DNA of 64,000 bases from a virus: positions 1-64,000 of IMG/VR virus record IMGVR_UViG_3300031787_007614. One strand, 5' to 3'. Below are positions 19,679-27,898 of this stretch, piece by piece. The notes beneath the pieces are model-generated. The model did not search any database. It was not told where the DNA came from and saw nothing but the letters and a program-made list of their open reading frames with translations. The translations under genes and the position numbers were made by a program. Position 1 is the first letter of the stretch; each line of letters begins with the position of its first letter.

Positions 19679-20524
19679 TTATTTGCCCCATCCATTACCC
19701 CAGAGGTCCACATGCAATCGTGGGCTGTACCAATAACCTCGTTTGAGTGCTTCGTCGGCAACGTGAATTCTATTGCCATCATACACACTCACAACACCGC
19801 CAACAGGCATCACAAAAACTGGTCCGCTAAATCCACGGGTTCGATAGTCGTCAACTACTAGATCAAGCTCTTTGAAATCATCAATGTGACCAACAACAAA
19901 CTTCAAATAGGTAACACCGTGAGTTTCGTAATCCCAAATAATGTCAGGTTTGATAGCATCTTCATACTTTTCACCACTGACACTAAGTTTAGGACTTACT
20001 GAGAATGTGATCTCGCCAAACCATTCAGACAGATACTGTTTGAATTCTCTTGTGAGTTCTTGAGTACCATTGGTTTCAAATGTAATGTGTCGCAGTCCAC
20101 GTTCGTGCAACAGATTCAACAGTTCAGGATATGCACGTTGCCAACCTAGCAATGGCTCGCCACCTGTGATCACAAGATGCACTGAATTGCCGTTTGGTTG
20201 TTGCCAGTGGCCATTGGGCAACAGCGCAGCCATTTTGTCAACTAACTCTTGTGCTGTGTATGTGGGACTTAGATGTTTAAAGTCAGGATGCCAACTTGCA
20301 TACGAATCGCATCCTGTATTAACCAACGGGAGCTCTTCAAAAGTCTTGTAGAGATGAACGCTCTTTGCGACGTCATCTGCCTCAGTGCTCTTATCACCGG
20401 GTTGGCATCCAAATCCCGAACACGTAAAGTTGCAACCGAAGGTTCGTAAGAAGATAGAAGGAACTCCAATATAGCGTCCTTCGCCCTGAGCAGAATAAAA
20501 TAGTTCACTTACTTTTAATTTCAT
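19679..20524 (-). CDS. queE: QueE, 7-carboxy-7-deazaguanine synthase (radical SAM)
   Basis: 281 residues: N-terminal ELFYSAQGEGRYIGVPSIFL is the QueE signature. A radical-SAM cluster region CNFTCSGFGC (Cys31, Cys35, Cys40) and VITGGEPLL follow, then FETNGT and SVSPKLS. It converts 6-carboxytetrahydropterin to 7-carboxy-7-deazaguanine. The cysteine spacing is C-x3-C-x4-C instead of the usual C-x3-C-x2-C, with an extra cysteine-bearing insertion. Partners in the window are FolE, QueD, DpdA and a YhhQ-type transporter. Confidence 0.9.
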   Translation of the reverse strand: MKLKVSELFYSAQGEGRYIGVPSIFLRTFGCNFTCSGFGCQPGDKSTEADDVAKSVHLYKTFEELPLVNTGCDSYASWHPDFKHLSPTYTAQELVDKMAALLPNGHWQQPNGNSVHLVITGGEPLLGWQRAYPELLNLLHERGLRHITFETNGTQELTREFKQYLSEWFGEITFSVSPKLSVSGEKYEDAIKPDIIWDYETHGVTYLKFVVGHIDDFKELDLVVDDYRTRGFSGPVFVMPVGGVVSVYDGNRIHVADEALKRGYWYSPRLHVDLWGNGWGK

Positions 20525-20527
20525 TGT

Positions 20528-21238
20528 TTATAACCTTGTTACCTTTGACATTCCCGACTTGCGGGGATTCTTATTTAGATTGATACTTTCATCATGCATT
20601 TTAACACGAGTAGATTGTTTTGTCACCCAACCCGGTAATACTGCATCTAAATAGGCCAAATGTTCTTCGGGGCTGGGATGTGGGTCACCGTTTCTATTAG
20701 GATATCCAGTGTTTTTAAATACAGTTTTGTCATACCCTGGTTTGATACTTAAAACCACATTTTCGTACAATCGCATGACATCTCTGTGTTTGCTAACATT
20801 GTCGGACGGAAATGGCATGGCCATTAATTCTACCATACTCAAAAATTCCCATTTTAGATTGTGTCGAGATTCCAGTAGAGTTTTAACTGCTTTGATGCAT
20901 GCCAGATCTCTAATTAGGAATCCTCTTTCATCCATGTGTGTTTTAAGGTATTCTTTGTTAAACACATTGGTTGCGAAGTGTGCATTTCCGGGTGTGTGCC
21001 ATCGACCGTCAACATATCGATCCTCTCGATCTAAACTGGTCCAGCATACAACAACAGTATCTCCGTCACCAAAACAATGCCTTTGATCAGCCTCCATGAC
21101 TGAATTGAAAATATATTGATTTCCTCCTCCTGCCTGGCCCCAATTTTCAAAGTGATCAAATTCTGGAGCAAGACAATCTGCCCAGGTGCTCCAGCGATAG
21201 TTTGTAAAACTACAACCAAACGTAAACAGTCGGCGCAT
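20528..21238 (-). CDS. SGNH-like protein (copy 2 of 5)
   Basis: 236 residues starting MRRLFTFGCSFTNYRWSTW; GCSFT is the putative nucleophile block. Then LAPEFDHFENWGQAGGGNQY (the G and N blocks), TVVVCWTSLDREDRY and a late GDPHPSPEEHLAYLD. The overall pattern matches SGNH/GDSL hydrolases seen in phage glycan regions. The substrate is unknown. Confidence 0.65.
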   Translation of the reverse strand: MRRLFTFGCSFTNYRWSTWADCLAPEFDHFENWGQAGGGNQYIFNSVMEADQRHCFGDGDTVVVCWTSLDREDRYVDGRWHTPGNAHFATNVFNKEYLKTHMDERGFLIRDLACIKAVKTLLESRHNLKWEFLSMVELMAMPFPSDNVSKHRDVMRLYENVVLSIKPGYDKTVFKNTGYPNRNGDPHPSPEEHLAYLDAVLPGWVTKQSTRVKMHDESINLNKNPRKSGMSKVTRL

Positions 21239-21240
21239 TG

Positions 21241-23223
21241 TTAGGCTGCTAGTTTTGCCCTGGCGCCAGCATCTCCGCGTTTGGCAACGTCTACCTGCGT
21301 GTCAGCGTTCAAGCATTCAACTGTGGCTTTTCCAAAATTTCTACGTCTAGCAAAATAAAATAGTTCTAAGAAACGTGGAAAGCTCATAGTTTTATCTTCT
21401 GGAAACTCCAGTTGATATTCTCTTGGCGCATGTACAAGTTTGTGATCAAAGCTGAGATATTCCCAGATGTTGTAGTCTAATTCTAAAACCTCAGGATAAG
21501 TGTTCATAGCATCGTAAGCCACATGGTATCTGCGTTGGAATCGCATGATGTTCTCCAACAACACAGGCGGTAAATCATAACGACTCATGAACTTTTCTAA
21601 CATGTCAAAGATATTGTGATTTTGTTTTTCCACATGCATGTTCAACACAGTTCTGTGTATGAGGTTCCATCCGTGAATTTCAATGCCAATCTTGGGATGA
21701 TTGATTCGGCCATTGGTCATCCAACTGCGATAGTACTCGCGAACTTCTTCTTGTTCGCGGTGGATCCATTCATGACCTTGCACGTATTCAAACAGGTCTG
21801 CATAAAACTCGCTGTAGGGCACACCCTGATACTTGAACACCAATCGACTCAACAGTGTGCTGATGCCATTGATGTGGAAGGTATTGATAAACCATGAAAA
21901 AATATGTGCTTCCATCATGACATCAAACGGCATGTCTTTGGTGCCAGTGATAATGTCAATGGCTTCTTCAATGTGTTCGTTGGAGTATGATCCAGAAAAA
22001 TAGTCTGTTACACTTTGATTGGTAATCTTAAACAACTTCTTCTGCAACAGGTTCATTTCGGCATTTTCCAACAACTGAGCCTGGAACACCGTGAGACCAG
22101 TATGATTGCCCATTTCAAACAAAGTCCAAAAGTTTTTCTTCCAAGACTCAAGACTTTCACCAGGTAGGCCCAAGATAAGTTCAGTGTAGGTTGGAATGTT
22201 ACGTTGCTCACACAGCTCAAATACTTCGTTGAGCTTGTTCATTTCCATGTTTTTGCGACGAATGTTTTCCAATACATCCAAGTCAAGACTTTGCACACTC
22301 AGCGTTAGACCTTGATTGAAGCCTCGGGCATCCAGCAATTTTTTAACAATGTCCACAACTTCTTTCTTTTGATTCTTGGCCCAGGCCACAGAGAAAGTTC
22401 TCGGAGAACCATACTTTTCTTGACATTCAATAATCTTGTCTGCAATCAAACTGTCACGTTCGGCAAACATGCCAAAGTTAGCGTCAGTAATTGATATGAA
22501 ATCAAAGTTGTGCTTAGCCATCCATTCCAACTCATGGTACACACGTTCTAAACCAAACTTCTTGACCTTGTTGTATGTCAAGCTACCCCAGTCACAAAAC
22601 GTACAAGCAAATGGGCAACCACGAGAAGTTTCTAGTGTGCCTTGCCACATGATGTCAGGATTTGCAGCCATTAGGTCATCAAATACACCTGCCAGATACG
22701 GGCTAGGAATATCTTCAAGAGTTTCAATGCGCTTGGCATCACCTGTGCTTATAGCTTCGCCGTCTCGATTGATCAGCAAGCCAGGTATTGACTCCCAGTC
22801 TTTGCTGTCATATGCCAGCATGAGATTTCTAAATGTGATTTCACCTTCGTAGCAAATCACAATGTCCATGAATGGTTCTTTGCGAAACAGATCTTTGTCT
22901 GTGATTGCAGGTTCGGGACCGCCAAATATGGTCAACACGCCAGGATTGATCTCCTTGAGCCTGCGAGCCAATGCATAGTTGAAATTGTGATTCCACACAT
23001 AAGTGCTAAAAGTCACAACATCATTTTCAGCCAGTCGTTGTGCAATTGGCTCTATGTTGTCCCGGCGCCACACCCATTCAGTCACTTGCCATGCATCACG
23101 TATGCTGGGTTCCGCAACTGCATAACTCCAAATCACACCTGCTGAGTATGGCAGGTAGTAGGCATTGAGTTCTTTAGGACCTTGTTGGAAGTTTGGTTGT
23201 ACCCAGGCAATTTTTCTTTTCAT
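21241..23223 (-). CDS. B12-binding-type radical SAM protein, 660 residues
   Basis: The N-terminal part (residues 1-190) looks like a cobalamin-binding Rossmann domain (VTFSTYVWNHNFNYALARRL, TIFGGPEPA). The radical SAM domain has SRGCPFACTFCDWG (C-x3-C-x2-C). A long C-terminal region with a conserved EIHGW segment follows. Such enzymes carry out methylations or C-C rearrangements. In phages they lie near glycan or DNA-modification genes; here queE and SGNH proteins are upstream in transcription order or adjacent. The reaction is unknown. Confidence 0.82.
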   Translation of the reverse strand: MKRKIAWVQPNFQQGPKELNAYYLPYSAGVIWSYAVAEPSIRDAWQVTEWVWRRDNIEPIAQRLAENDVVTFSTYVWNHNFNYALARRLKEINPGVLTIFGGPEPAITDKDLFRKEPFMDIVICYEGEITFRNLMLAYDSKDWESIPGLLINRDGEAISTGDAKRIETLEDIPSPYLAGVFDDLMAANPDIMWQGTLETSRGCPFACTFCDWGSLTYNKVKKFGLERVYHELEWMAKHNFDFISITDANFGMFAERDSLIADKIIECQEKYGSPRTFSVAWAKNQKKEVVDIVKKLLDARGFNQGLTLSVQSLDLDVLENIRRKNMEMNKLNEVFELCEQRNIPTYTELILGLPGESLESWKKNFWTLFEMGNHTGLTVFQAQLLENAEMNLLQKKLFKITNQSVTDYFSGSYSNEHIEEAIDIITGTKDMPFDVMMEAHIFSWFINTFHINGISTLLSRLVFKYQGVPYSEFYADLFEYVQGHEWIHREQEEVREYYRSWMTNGRINHPKIGIEIHGWNLIHRTVLNMHVEKQNHNIFDMLEKFMSRYDLPPVLLENIMRFQRRYHVAYDAMNTYPEVLELDYNIWEYLSFDHKLVHAPREYQLEFPEDKTMSFPRFLELFYFARRRNFGKATVECLNADTQVDVAKRGDAGARAKLAA

Positions 23224-24089
23224 GCATTATTTACTTGTTTTTGATCAGTATCTTTTTTTGCAAAATGTGTATGCGGGTTGGCAAATTGAACCATTTGACT
23301 GTTTACATCATTCTGTGCTAGTTTTTCCCAGGGATCTTGACTGCCGTTGAACACGTTGGTAAAGAATGAAAGATCCATACCTAATTCACTGCGCATGTAT
23401 GTGGCCAATTTTGCACAGTCTCGGTGTCGCAGGTCCATTTGCTGAACGCTGTGAAAGTCCAACGGATCATCGGGGCGACCTTCTAGCATGGCACGATTTT
23501 TAAATGTTTCATCGCCGTTGTTGCCAGTCAAGTCGTGGCGATCATGTTCTACCCATACTGGAATTCTTTCCCAAATGTCCAGCATGTATGCCTGTTGACT
23601 CAACCACCCATCTTGTGTGGGATGGGGACTGATGTATCCCAACAGTTCATACCATTTGCGTGGAACTATTGGAAAAATTGAGTAGGGGTGGTCGTTGTGA
23701 GTATGGAATGCCAGCAATCTAAACTTGCCATTGTATTTCAAAATCTCACTGTCCCACCCCTGGGTTTGCATGATGGCATCATCATTCCAAATAACAAACC
23801 AAGGAGCCAGGGCTTTCTCAGCCATCTTGTTGTTGTAGATATGCAATCTGATATATCCCAATGGGTCAAACAACATGGCGGTATAGTGATAACCGTGTGA
23901 GTCTAACCAAGGCTGCAATTCAGTTTGGAAGTACGTTTTGCCTTTGTCATCGTCTTTGTCAAATCCAAACATGATTTGCAAACGATGAGGATTGTCAGCC
24001 AGTTCAAACAAACTGCGAACACTTTTGCCCAACGCTTCTGTACGACCTCGAGTGGCCAACAGTAAAGATATATCAAATTCTTGTGCCAT
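23220..24089 (-). CDS. GT-A type glycosyltransferase-like protein, 289 residues
   Basis: Opens with FDISLLLATRGRTEALGKSV, the nucleotide-binding start of family 2 transferases. VIWNDDAIM supplies the DxD-like metal site, and PHPTQDGWLSQQAY and HDLTGNNGDETF follow. The ATGA overlap links it to the downstream radical SAM gene. A sugar donor cannot be deduced. Confidence 0.72.
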   Translation of the reverse strand: MAQEFDISLLLATRGRTEALGKSVRSLFELADNPHRLQIMFGFDKDDDKGKTYFQTELQPWLDSHGYHYTAMLFDPLGYIRLHIYNNKMAEKALAPWFVIWNDDAIMQTQGWDSEILKYNGKFRLLAFHTHNDHPYSIFPIVPRKWYELLGYISPHPTQDGWLSQQAYMLDIWERIPVWVEHDRHDLTGNNGDETFKNRAMLEGRPDDPLDFHSVQQMDLRHRDCAKLATYMRSELGMDLSFFTNVFNGSQDPWEKLAQNDVNSQMVQFANPHTHFAKKDTDQKQVNNA

Positions 24090-24112
24090 AAATTCCTACC
24101 AATTTGATGTAA

Positions 24113-24733
24113 TTATGCTTGATTGTCTGCAGCCAGCTTTTTCTGCAAGTGATTCAACAAGAAACCATACGCAGGCAGAATAACCAACAGACTCACAATG
24201 ATCTTACTGATTGAATTGTTGGTTGCAACAATGTGCCAGTTAGCAGCCATGAACTCATTTGCGCCACCAGCAAAGGCAGTAAAGAAGAACACATAGGTAT
24301 CAAAGAATGTGCTCACAATTGAACTCAATGCAGGAGCAATCCACCAAGTGGCGTACTTTTCACGAATGTATTGGAACACGTACACATCAAGCAAGTTGCT
24401 CACAAAGTATGCAACACCCGAGCCAAGACCAATGCGGAAAGCAACTGAGTCAGGAGCACCGCCCAGTTTGACCACTGCCATTGACACAATGATAGCAGGG
24501 ATGAATGCCAATGCAATCACCGCACGACCAGTTTGTTTGCCTAACATTCGCACAGTCAAGTCGGTCAACACAACCACTAGTGGGAATGTGAATGCGGCTG
24601 CTGCCAATGGTGCACCAAACACTGAGAATTTGAATTGCACAATGTAGTTGCTGATAGCAATGATAATGATATGTGCCAGCATGAGCTTGTAGGCCAATGC
24701 ACGGTCAACGCCACTTAAGATTCGATCTAACAT
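24113..24733 (-). CDS. YhhQ/VUT-type queuosine-precursor transporter
   Basis: 206 residues with six hydrophobic helices, PLVVVLTDLTVRMLGKQTGR in the middle, and FVSNLLDVYVFQYIREKYATWW, SSIVSTFFDTYVF matching the VUT (YhhQ) family. E. coli YhhQ imports preQ0 and preQ1. It lies directly upstream of, and in the opposite order to, QueD on the same strand. In this set it would bring in precursors and could compensate for the missing QueC. Confidence 0.85.
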   Translation of the reverse strand: MLDRILSGVDRALAYKLMLAHIIIIAISNYIVQFKFSVFGAPLAAAAFTFPLVVVLTDLTVRMLGKQTGRAVIALAFIPAIIVSMAVVKLGGAPDSVAFRIGLGSGVAYFVSNLLDVYVFQYIREKYATWWIAPALSSIVSTFFDTYVFFFTAFAGGANEFMAANWHIVATNNSISKIIVSLLVILPAYGFLLNHLQKKLAADNQA

Positions 24734-24750
24734 GATTTTTCCTTGTTATA

Positions 24751-25257
24751 TTAAACGAATAGATCTTCCATCCACTCGCGATGGCCTTCTCTAAAAGCCA
24801 TATTGCTCTGTGTTTCGCGCACTTCCACACGATAGCACCAGAGACGCTCTGCTTCACCCGGTCCCCACAGGTCCGGAATGTAAACACCGTTCACATACTT
24901 GTACAGCATGTCTGCCAAGCCTTCACACCCTAAGCGTGGCAGGATTGTGAGTTTGGCCATTTTTTTCTCTTGCAAGAGCTTGTATGTCGCCAGCTCTGGA
25001 TCATCTGCAGACACCAGCAAGGTATGATCAAATTGATCTTCTAATGTCTTTTTAAGTTCTTTGAGACCGCCATAGTCAGCGGCCCAGTTACGCACATCCA
25101 GGTTGTCTGTGCCAAAGTAGAACTTCATTGAGAATGAGTAACCGTGAATTAGATTGCAGTGGCTGTCGGCACGCCATTGACGGTATGCGCAGGGAAAAGC
25201 ATCATGATACTCTTTGGTGCTGGTGTACTTGTATTGTACTGGTTGATTTGTTGCCAT
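24751..25257 (-). CDS. queD: QueD, 6-carboxytetrahydropterin synthase
   Basis: 168 residues of the 6-pyruvoyltetrahydropterin synthase fold. HDAFPCAYRQ carries the first zinc His, SHCNLIHGYSFSMKF the catalytic Cys and further His ligands (HGY instead of HGH), and DQFDHTLLV the Asp-His of the active site. C-terminal YRVEVRET. It converts dihydroneopterin triphosphate to carboxytetrahydropterin, upstream of QueE. A promoter lies at 25273-25301. Confidence 0.85.
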   Translation of the reverse strand: MATNQPVQYKYTSTKEYHDAFPCAYRQWRADSHCNLIHGYSFSMKFYFGTDNLDVRNWAADYGGLKELKKTLEDQFDHTLLVSADDPELATYKLLQEKKMAKLTILPRLGCEGLADMLYKYVNGVYIPDLWGPGEAERLWCYRVEVRETQSNMAFREGHREWMEDLFV

Positions 25258-25272
25258 ATTGTCCTCCTATGT

Positions 25273-25301
25273 ATTATAGCATAGGCAGCAGAGTTTGTAT
25301 A
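25273..25301 (-). promoter_or_regulatory. Sigma70-type promoter of queD
   Basis: Perfect -10 TATAAT with an extended TGC before it and a weaker -35 TATACA 17 bp upstream on the minus strand. RBS AGGAGG follows before the start at 25257. Confidence 0.7.
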
Positions 25302-25359
25302 GCGGGATGATGCCGGACAGGCCGCTTAGAGAAATACTTATATTAAATATCAACAGAGG

Positions 25360-26016
25360 TTAAGGTTCACGCCAGGTTTCTATTGAAAGAAACTCTTTAG
25401 ACCAAGTTTCTCGATCATATGTGACATCGCCCCATTGGCACGATCCGTGCCATTGGAAACTTTCAAACGCAATTAGATCACCAGGTGACTCCCATTTTAT
25501 GATTTTTCTTACACTGAAATTTCTTGCTTCTTCAGTGTATTGGTCAGAATACGCTGGCAAGATGTTTGGCATATCTGTATATAATGGTTCATTCAAATTG
25601 GCTGGACAACTATAAAATGCAGTACCAGGAGTATGACCGTCTTTCCACCACAAAGGAATTAAAAAAGTAAGACCTTCTTTGAAACCTTTGCTTTTATTTT
25701 CTTTGAGCCAATCGACTCCTCTAATGTCGCTATGTGGCAAAATTGGTGCTGACAAATATCGGATACTGGAATCGTGGATGATAAACTCACCAAAGTCTGT
25801 TTTTAACTGGTTGACTATTTTATGAATAGGACTTCGGGGCAGTTCATAGTGCAACTGACGATCCCAACAACTTGCCCATCCCAGTTTAGATTTTGGATTA
25901 GGATAAGGTCCAGCTGAGTCTAACAATGAATCATTTATTTTTTCATAGTATGATTTTATATCATTGACAACGCTCAATGAAATATACTTTTTTTTGTATA
26001 TAATTTTTTTTTGCAT
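25360..26016 (-). CDS. Putative 2-oxoglutarate/Fe(II) oxygenase-like protein, 218 residues
   Basis: A possible facial triad is visible: ILPHSDIRG gives HxD and FESFQWHGSCQWG gives the distal His, with an Arg further on. The N-terminus is lysine-rich (QKKIIYKKKYISL). Phages often carry such oxygenases. The identification rests on motif spacing only. Base composition looks more AT-rich than the neighbours, hinting at separate acquisition. Confidence 0.5.
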   Translation of the reverse strand: MQKKIIYKKKYISLSVVNDIKSYYEKINDSLLDSAGPYPNPKSKLGWASCWDRQLHYELPRSPIHKIVNQLKTDFGEFIIHDSSIRYLSAPILPHSDIRGVDWLKENKSKGFKEGLTFLIPLWWKDGHTPGTAFYSCPANLNEPLYTDMPNILPAYSDQYTEEARNFSVRKIIKWESPGDLIAFESFQWHGSCQWGDVTYDRETWSKEFLSIETWREP

Positions 26017-26021
26017 GTTAA

Positions 26022-26426
26022 TTATGGTTTTTGGTAACTACCTGTTTTGTAGTTAGCTTGTCCAATAATAACCCCACGTACTCCGCCCACTGGGTCAGCA
26101 CAGTCACCTGCTCGGCGTGGAATCAAATGCACATGTGGATACATCACAGTTTGACCTGCTTCACGACCCATGTTGATGCCGATATTAAATGCATCACATT
26201 CGCCATTGACAACCATTCTGCGACCATGCAGCATGGCTGATTCAAAACAGTCCATGATTACCGCATCGTTATTGTACTGTGGCACAAACAACAAATGACC
26301 GGGTGTGACAGGATAACGATCACGAAACACAGCCACGTGATAGTCTGACAGTTCTGTCACACGGTCGTCCCAGGGTGCAATATCTTGTTGATATGCAATT
26401 TCTAAATCAGTCATAATAGTTTTCAT
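26022..26426 (-). CDS. HIT-family nucleotide hydrolase/transferase
   Basis: 134 residues with the histidine triad in QTVMYPHVHLIPRRAGD (HxHxx), preceded by PVTPGHLLFVPQYN and FNIGINMGREAG, exactly in HIT order. Acts on nucleoside 5'-phosphates linked to another group. It overlaps the downstream oxygenase-like frame arrangement by ATGA. Confidence 0.88.
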   Translation of the reverse strand: MKTIMTDLEIAYQQDIAPWDDRVTELSDYHVAVFRDRYPVTPGHLLFVPQYNNDAVIMDCFESAMLHGRRMVVNGECDAFNIGINMGREAGQTVMYPHVHLIPRRAGDCADPVGGVRGVIIGQANYKTGSYQKP

Positions 26427-26869
26427 TCAATTGGTAACGGAAAAACTCTTCCAGTCAAGCTGAATCTAGTATGTCCAGATTCTATGCCTTCTACACTATG
26501 ATATCTGCTGGCATGCAATATGTGCCATTGATGTGTTGGAATAACAAAACTGTGTGTTATGGTAGTTTTATCATCTTCAAAAAAATTGGTCCTAACATTG
26601 CTTCCACCAGCGTCAATCAAATACGTTAATTTTACTTCAGTACCAACATCTTTGTGTGCAATGATATCGTTGTTCATAAACTGAAATCCCCAATGCATAG
26701 TGTCACAAATATTTTGCTTGCACCATGTATCTATCTGTTGGGTAAAATCGTCTGACCACTTGTAAGCACCGTTAAGATAGTTGGCCTTAAACGAGTATTG
26801 ATCAAAATTGTAATTGAGGCTGTCTAAAATCTCAACTGGAATTTTAGGCAGATTCAGATATCTAATCAC
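26423..26869 (-). CDS. Putative 2-oxoglutarate/Fe(II) oxygenase-like protein, 148 residues
   Basis: IIAHKDVGTEVKLTYLID provides HxD, and PTHQWHILHASRYHSVEG the second His with a following SGHTRFSLTGRVF (Arg) segment. This is the classic HxD...H...R order of small double-stranded beta-helix dioxygenases. It is smaller than the typical 200 residues. The substrate is unknown; nucleic acid or glycan are both possible. Confidence 0.5.
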   Translation of the reverse strand: MIRYLNLPKIPVEILDSLNYNFDQYSFKANYLNGAYKWSDDFTQQIDTWCKQNICDTMHWGFQFMNNDIIAHKDVGTEVKLTYLIDAGGSNVRTNFFEDDKTTITHSFVIPTHQWHILHASRYHSVEGIESGHTRFSLTGRVFPLPIE

Positions 26870-27039
26870 TCTTGATCCAAGGCCTCAATAGCATTGTCAT
26901 ATCCACGTTGGAAGTCGTCAGCATCTGCTTCGGCATCTTCCAGTTTCAAATAGGGGTTGAGGCATTTTTCGCCGGCCTTGGCCTGCTCATAGCCTTGTTG
27001 ATAAGGCGCTTGTTCATAAGGAGTGATTTTCTTAGCCAT
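26866..27039 (-). CDS. Hypothetical protein, 57 residues
   Basis: ATGA and TAATG overlaps join it to both neighbours. The peptide has two short repeats of a Q/Y-G-Y motif (YQQGYEQAKAGE and FQRGYDNAIEALD), suggesting a duplicated helical hairpin. Function is unknown. Confidence 0.65.
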   Translation of the reverse strand: MAKKITPYEQAPYQQGYEQAKAGEKCLNPYLKLEDAEADADDFQRGYDNAIEALDQE

Positions 27040-27377
27040 TATTCTGCCCTTTCAATTTCAGTTGCTTCACGAACCAACACCAACAGTTCGTCTACAGTGT
27101 CAACGATGATCTTGGAAGTTTTCCAGTTGTCTTCATCGTCCCTACCGCTTACTTCAATCATGTAGCCATTGTCATACATGTTGATGCTAAAGTTTTCGTT
27201 AACTTTGACCAGCTTGTCGCTGAGTTTTTTTACAGACCCTTCAGTCTTTGTTTTTGCTTTTGATTTTGCCATTTGATTTTCCTCTGTAGTAAATGTAGTT
27301 AGTGCTTCAAATTCCAGTTTTAACTCTTCAAGAGCTAATAGTTCTGCTTTGGACACCATTGGTTTTCGTCCGGCCAT
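27039..27377 (-). CDS. Hypothetical T4-like phage protein, 112 residues, two possible starts
   Basis: The C-terminal part (VNENFSINMYDNGYMIEVSG, DDEDNWKTSKII) is a pattern recurring in T4-like phages and those forms begin near MAKSKAK. An ATG at 27272 with GAGGAA upstream would give that 77-residue form. The ATG at 27377 (RBS GGAGGAG) adds a helical N-terminus. Both may be used. Confidence 0.72.
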   Translation of the reverse strand: MAGRKPMVSKAELLALEELKLEFEALTTFTTEENQMAKSKAKTKTEGSVKKLSDKLVKVNENFSINMYDNGYMIEVSGRDDEDNWKTSKIIVDTVDELLVLVREATEIERAE

Positions 27378-27491
27378 TTAGATCTCCTCCAAATGGTATT
27401 GTGAGTAGGGATAGTTCGCTTGCAACCATTCCAACAATCCTTCTTCAACTGGAAATTGAATGTTGCCAGTATAATTAGTAATAATTATCAT
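27378..27491 (-). CDS. Small hypothetical protein, 37 residues
   Basis: ATGA overlap with the glycosylase gene upstream; its final codons (TTGGAGGAGATC) contain the RBS of the next gene. Sequence MIIITNYTGNIQF...NYPYSQYHLEEI. Function is unknown. Confidence 0.55.
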   Translation of the reverse strand: MIIITNYTGNIQFPVEEGLLEWLQANYPYSQYHLEEI

Positions 27492-27898
27492 ACGCAAACT
27501 TCCTCTTTGAGATATCGTTTGAGTTCTTTGTCATTGGGTTCTACAGTATAGTTCTTCTTGAAAAAAATTTCATAACTATCACTGCCGTATTTGCCAATGC
27601 CGTACAAATCGGTAGCATCATCACCATTCCAAGTCATGTAGTCTTGACTCATTTTTTTCAATCTGGTGTATCTTACATTAGCCATACCTAATGGTGCAAT
27701 AATGCTTTTTACAAAATCTTCATCGGCTGCGATCAATGCTTCCGGCGTTGGGAACCAGTATAAAAATTCTGGCAAGGTTGTTTTTACAGATTTGCGGCCT
27801 GTTTGATTCAACATGATCACTCCAACCATGTGTTCCCATGAGTTAGAGATTTGTTGTTGAACCATCAGATCATCTCGTAATGCATGAAAAAATATCAT
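27488..27898 (-). CDS. HhH-GPD DNA glycosylase, MBD4 catalytic-domain-like
   Basis: 136 residues aligning along their length to the glycosylase domain of MBD4 (from memory): VGVIMLNQTGRKS, FPTPEALIAADEDFVKSIIA with PLGM, then LYGIGKYGSDSYEIF, which is the helix-hairpin-helix plus catalytic Asp, and the end DKELKRYL. MBD4-type enzymes excise T or U from G mismatches. Here it lies directly after FolE in the deazaguanine set. A repair or base-processing role is inferred. Confidence 0.82.
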   Translation of the reverse strand: MIFFHALRDDLMVQQQISNSWEHMVGVIMLNQTGRKSVKTTLPEFLYWFPTPEALIAADEDFVKSIIAPLGMANVRYTRLKKMSQDYMTWNGDDATDLYGIGKYGSDSYEIFFKKNYTVEPNDKELKRYLKEEVCV

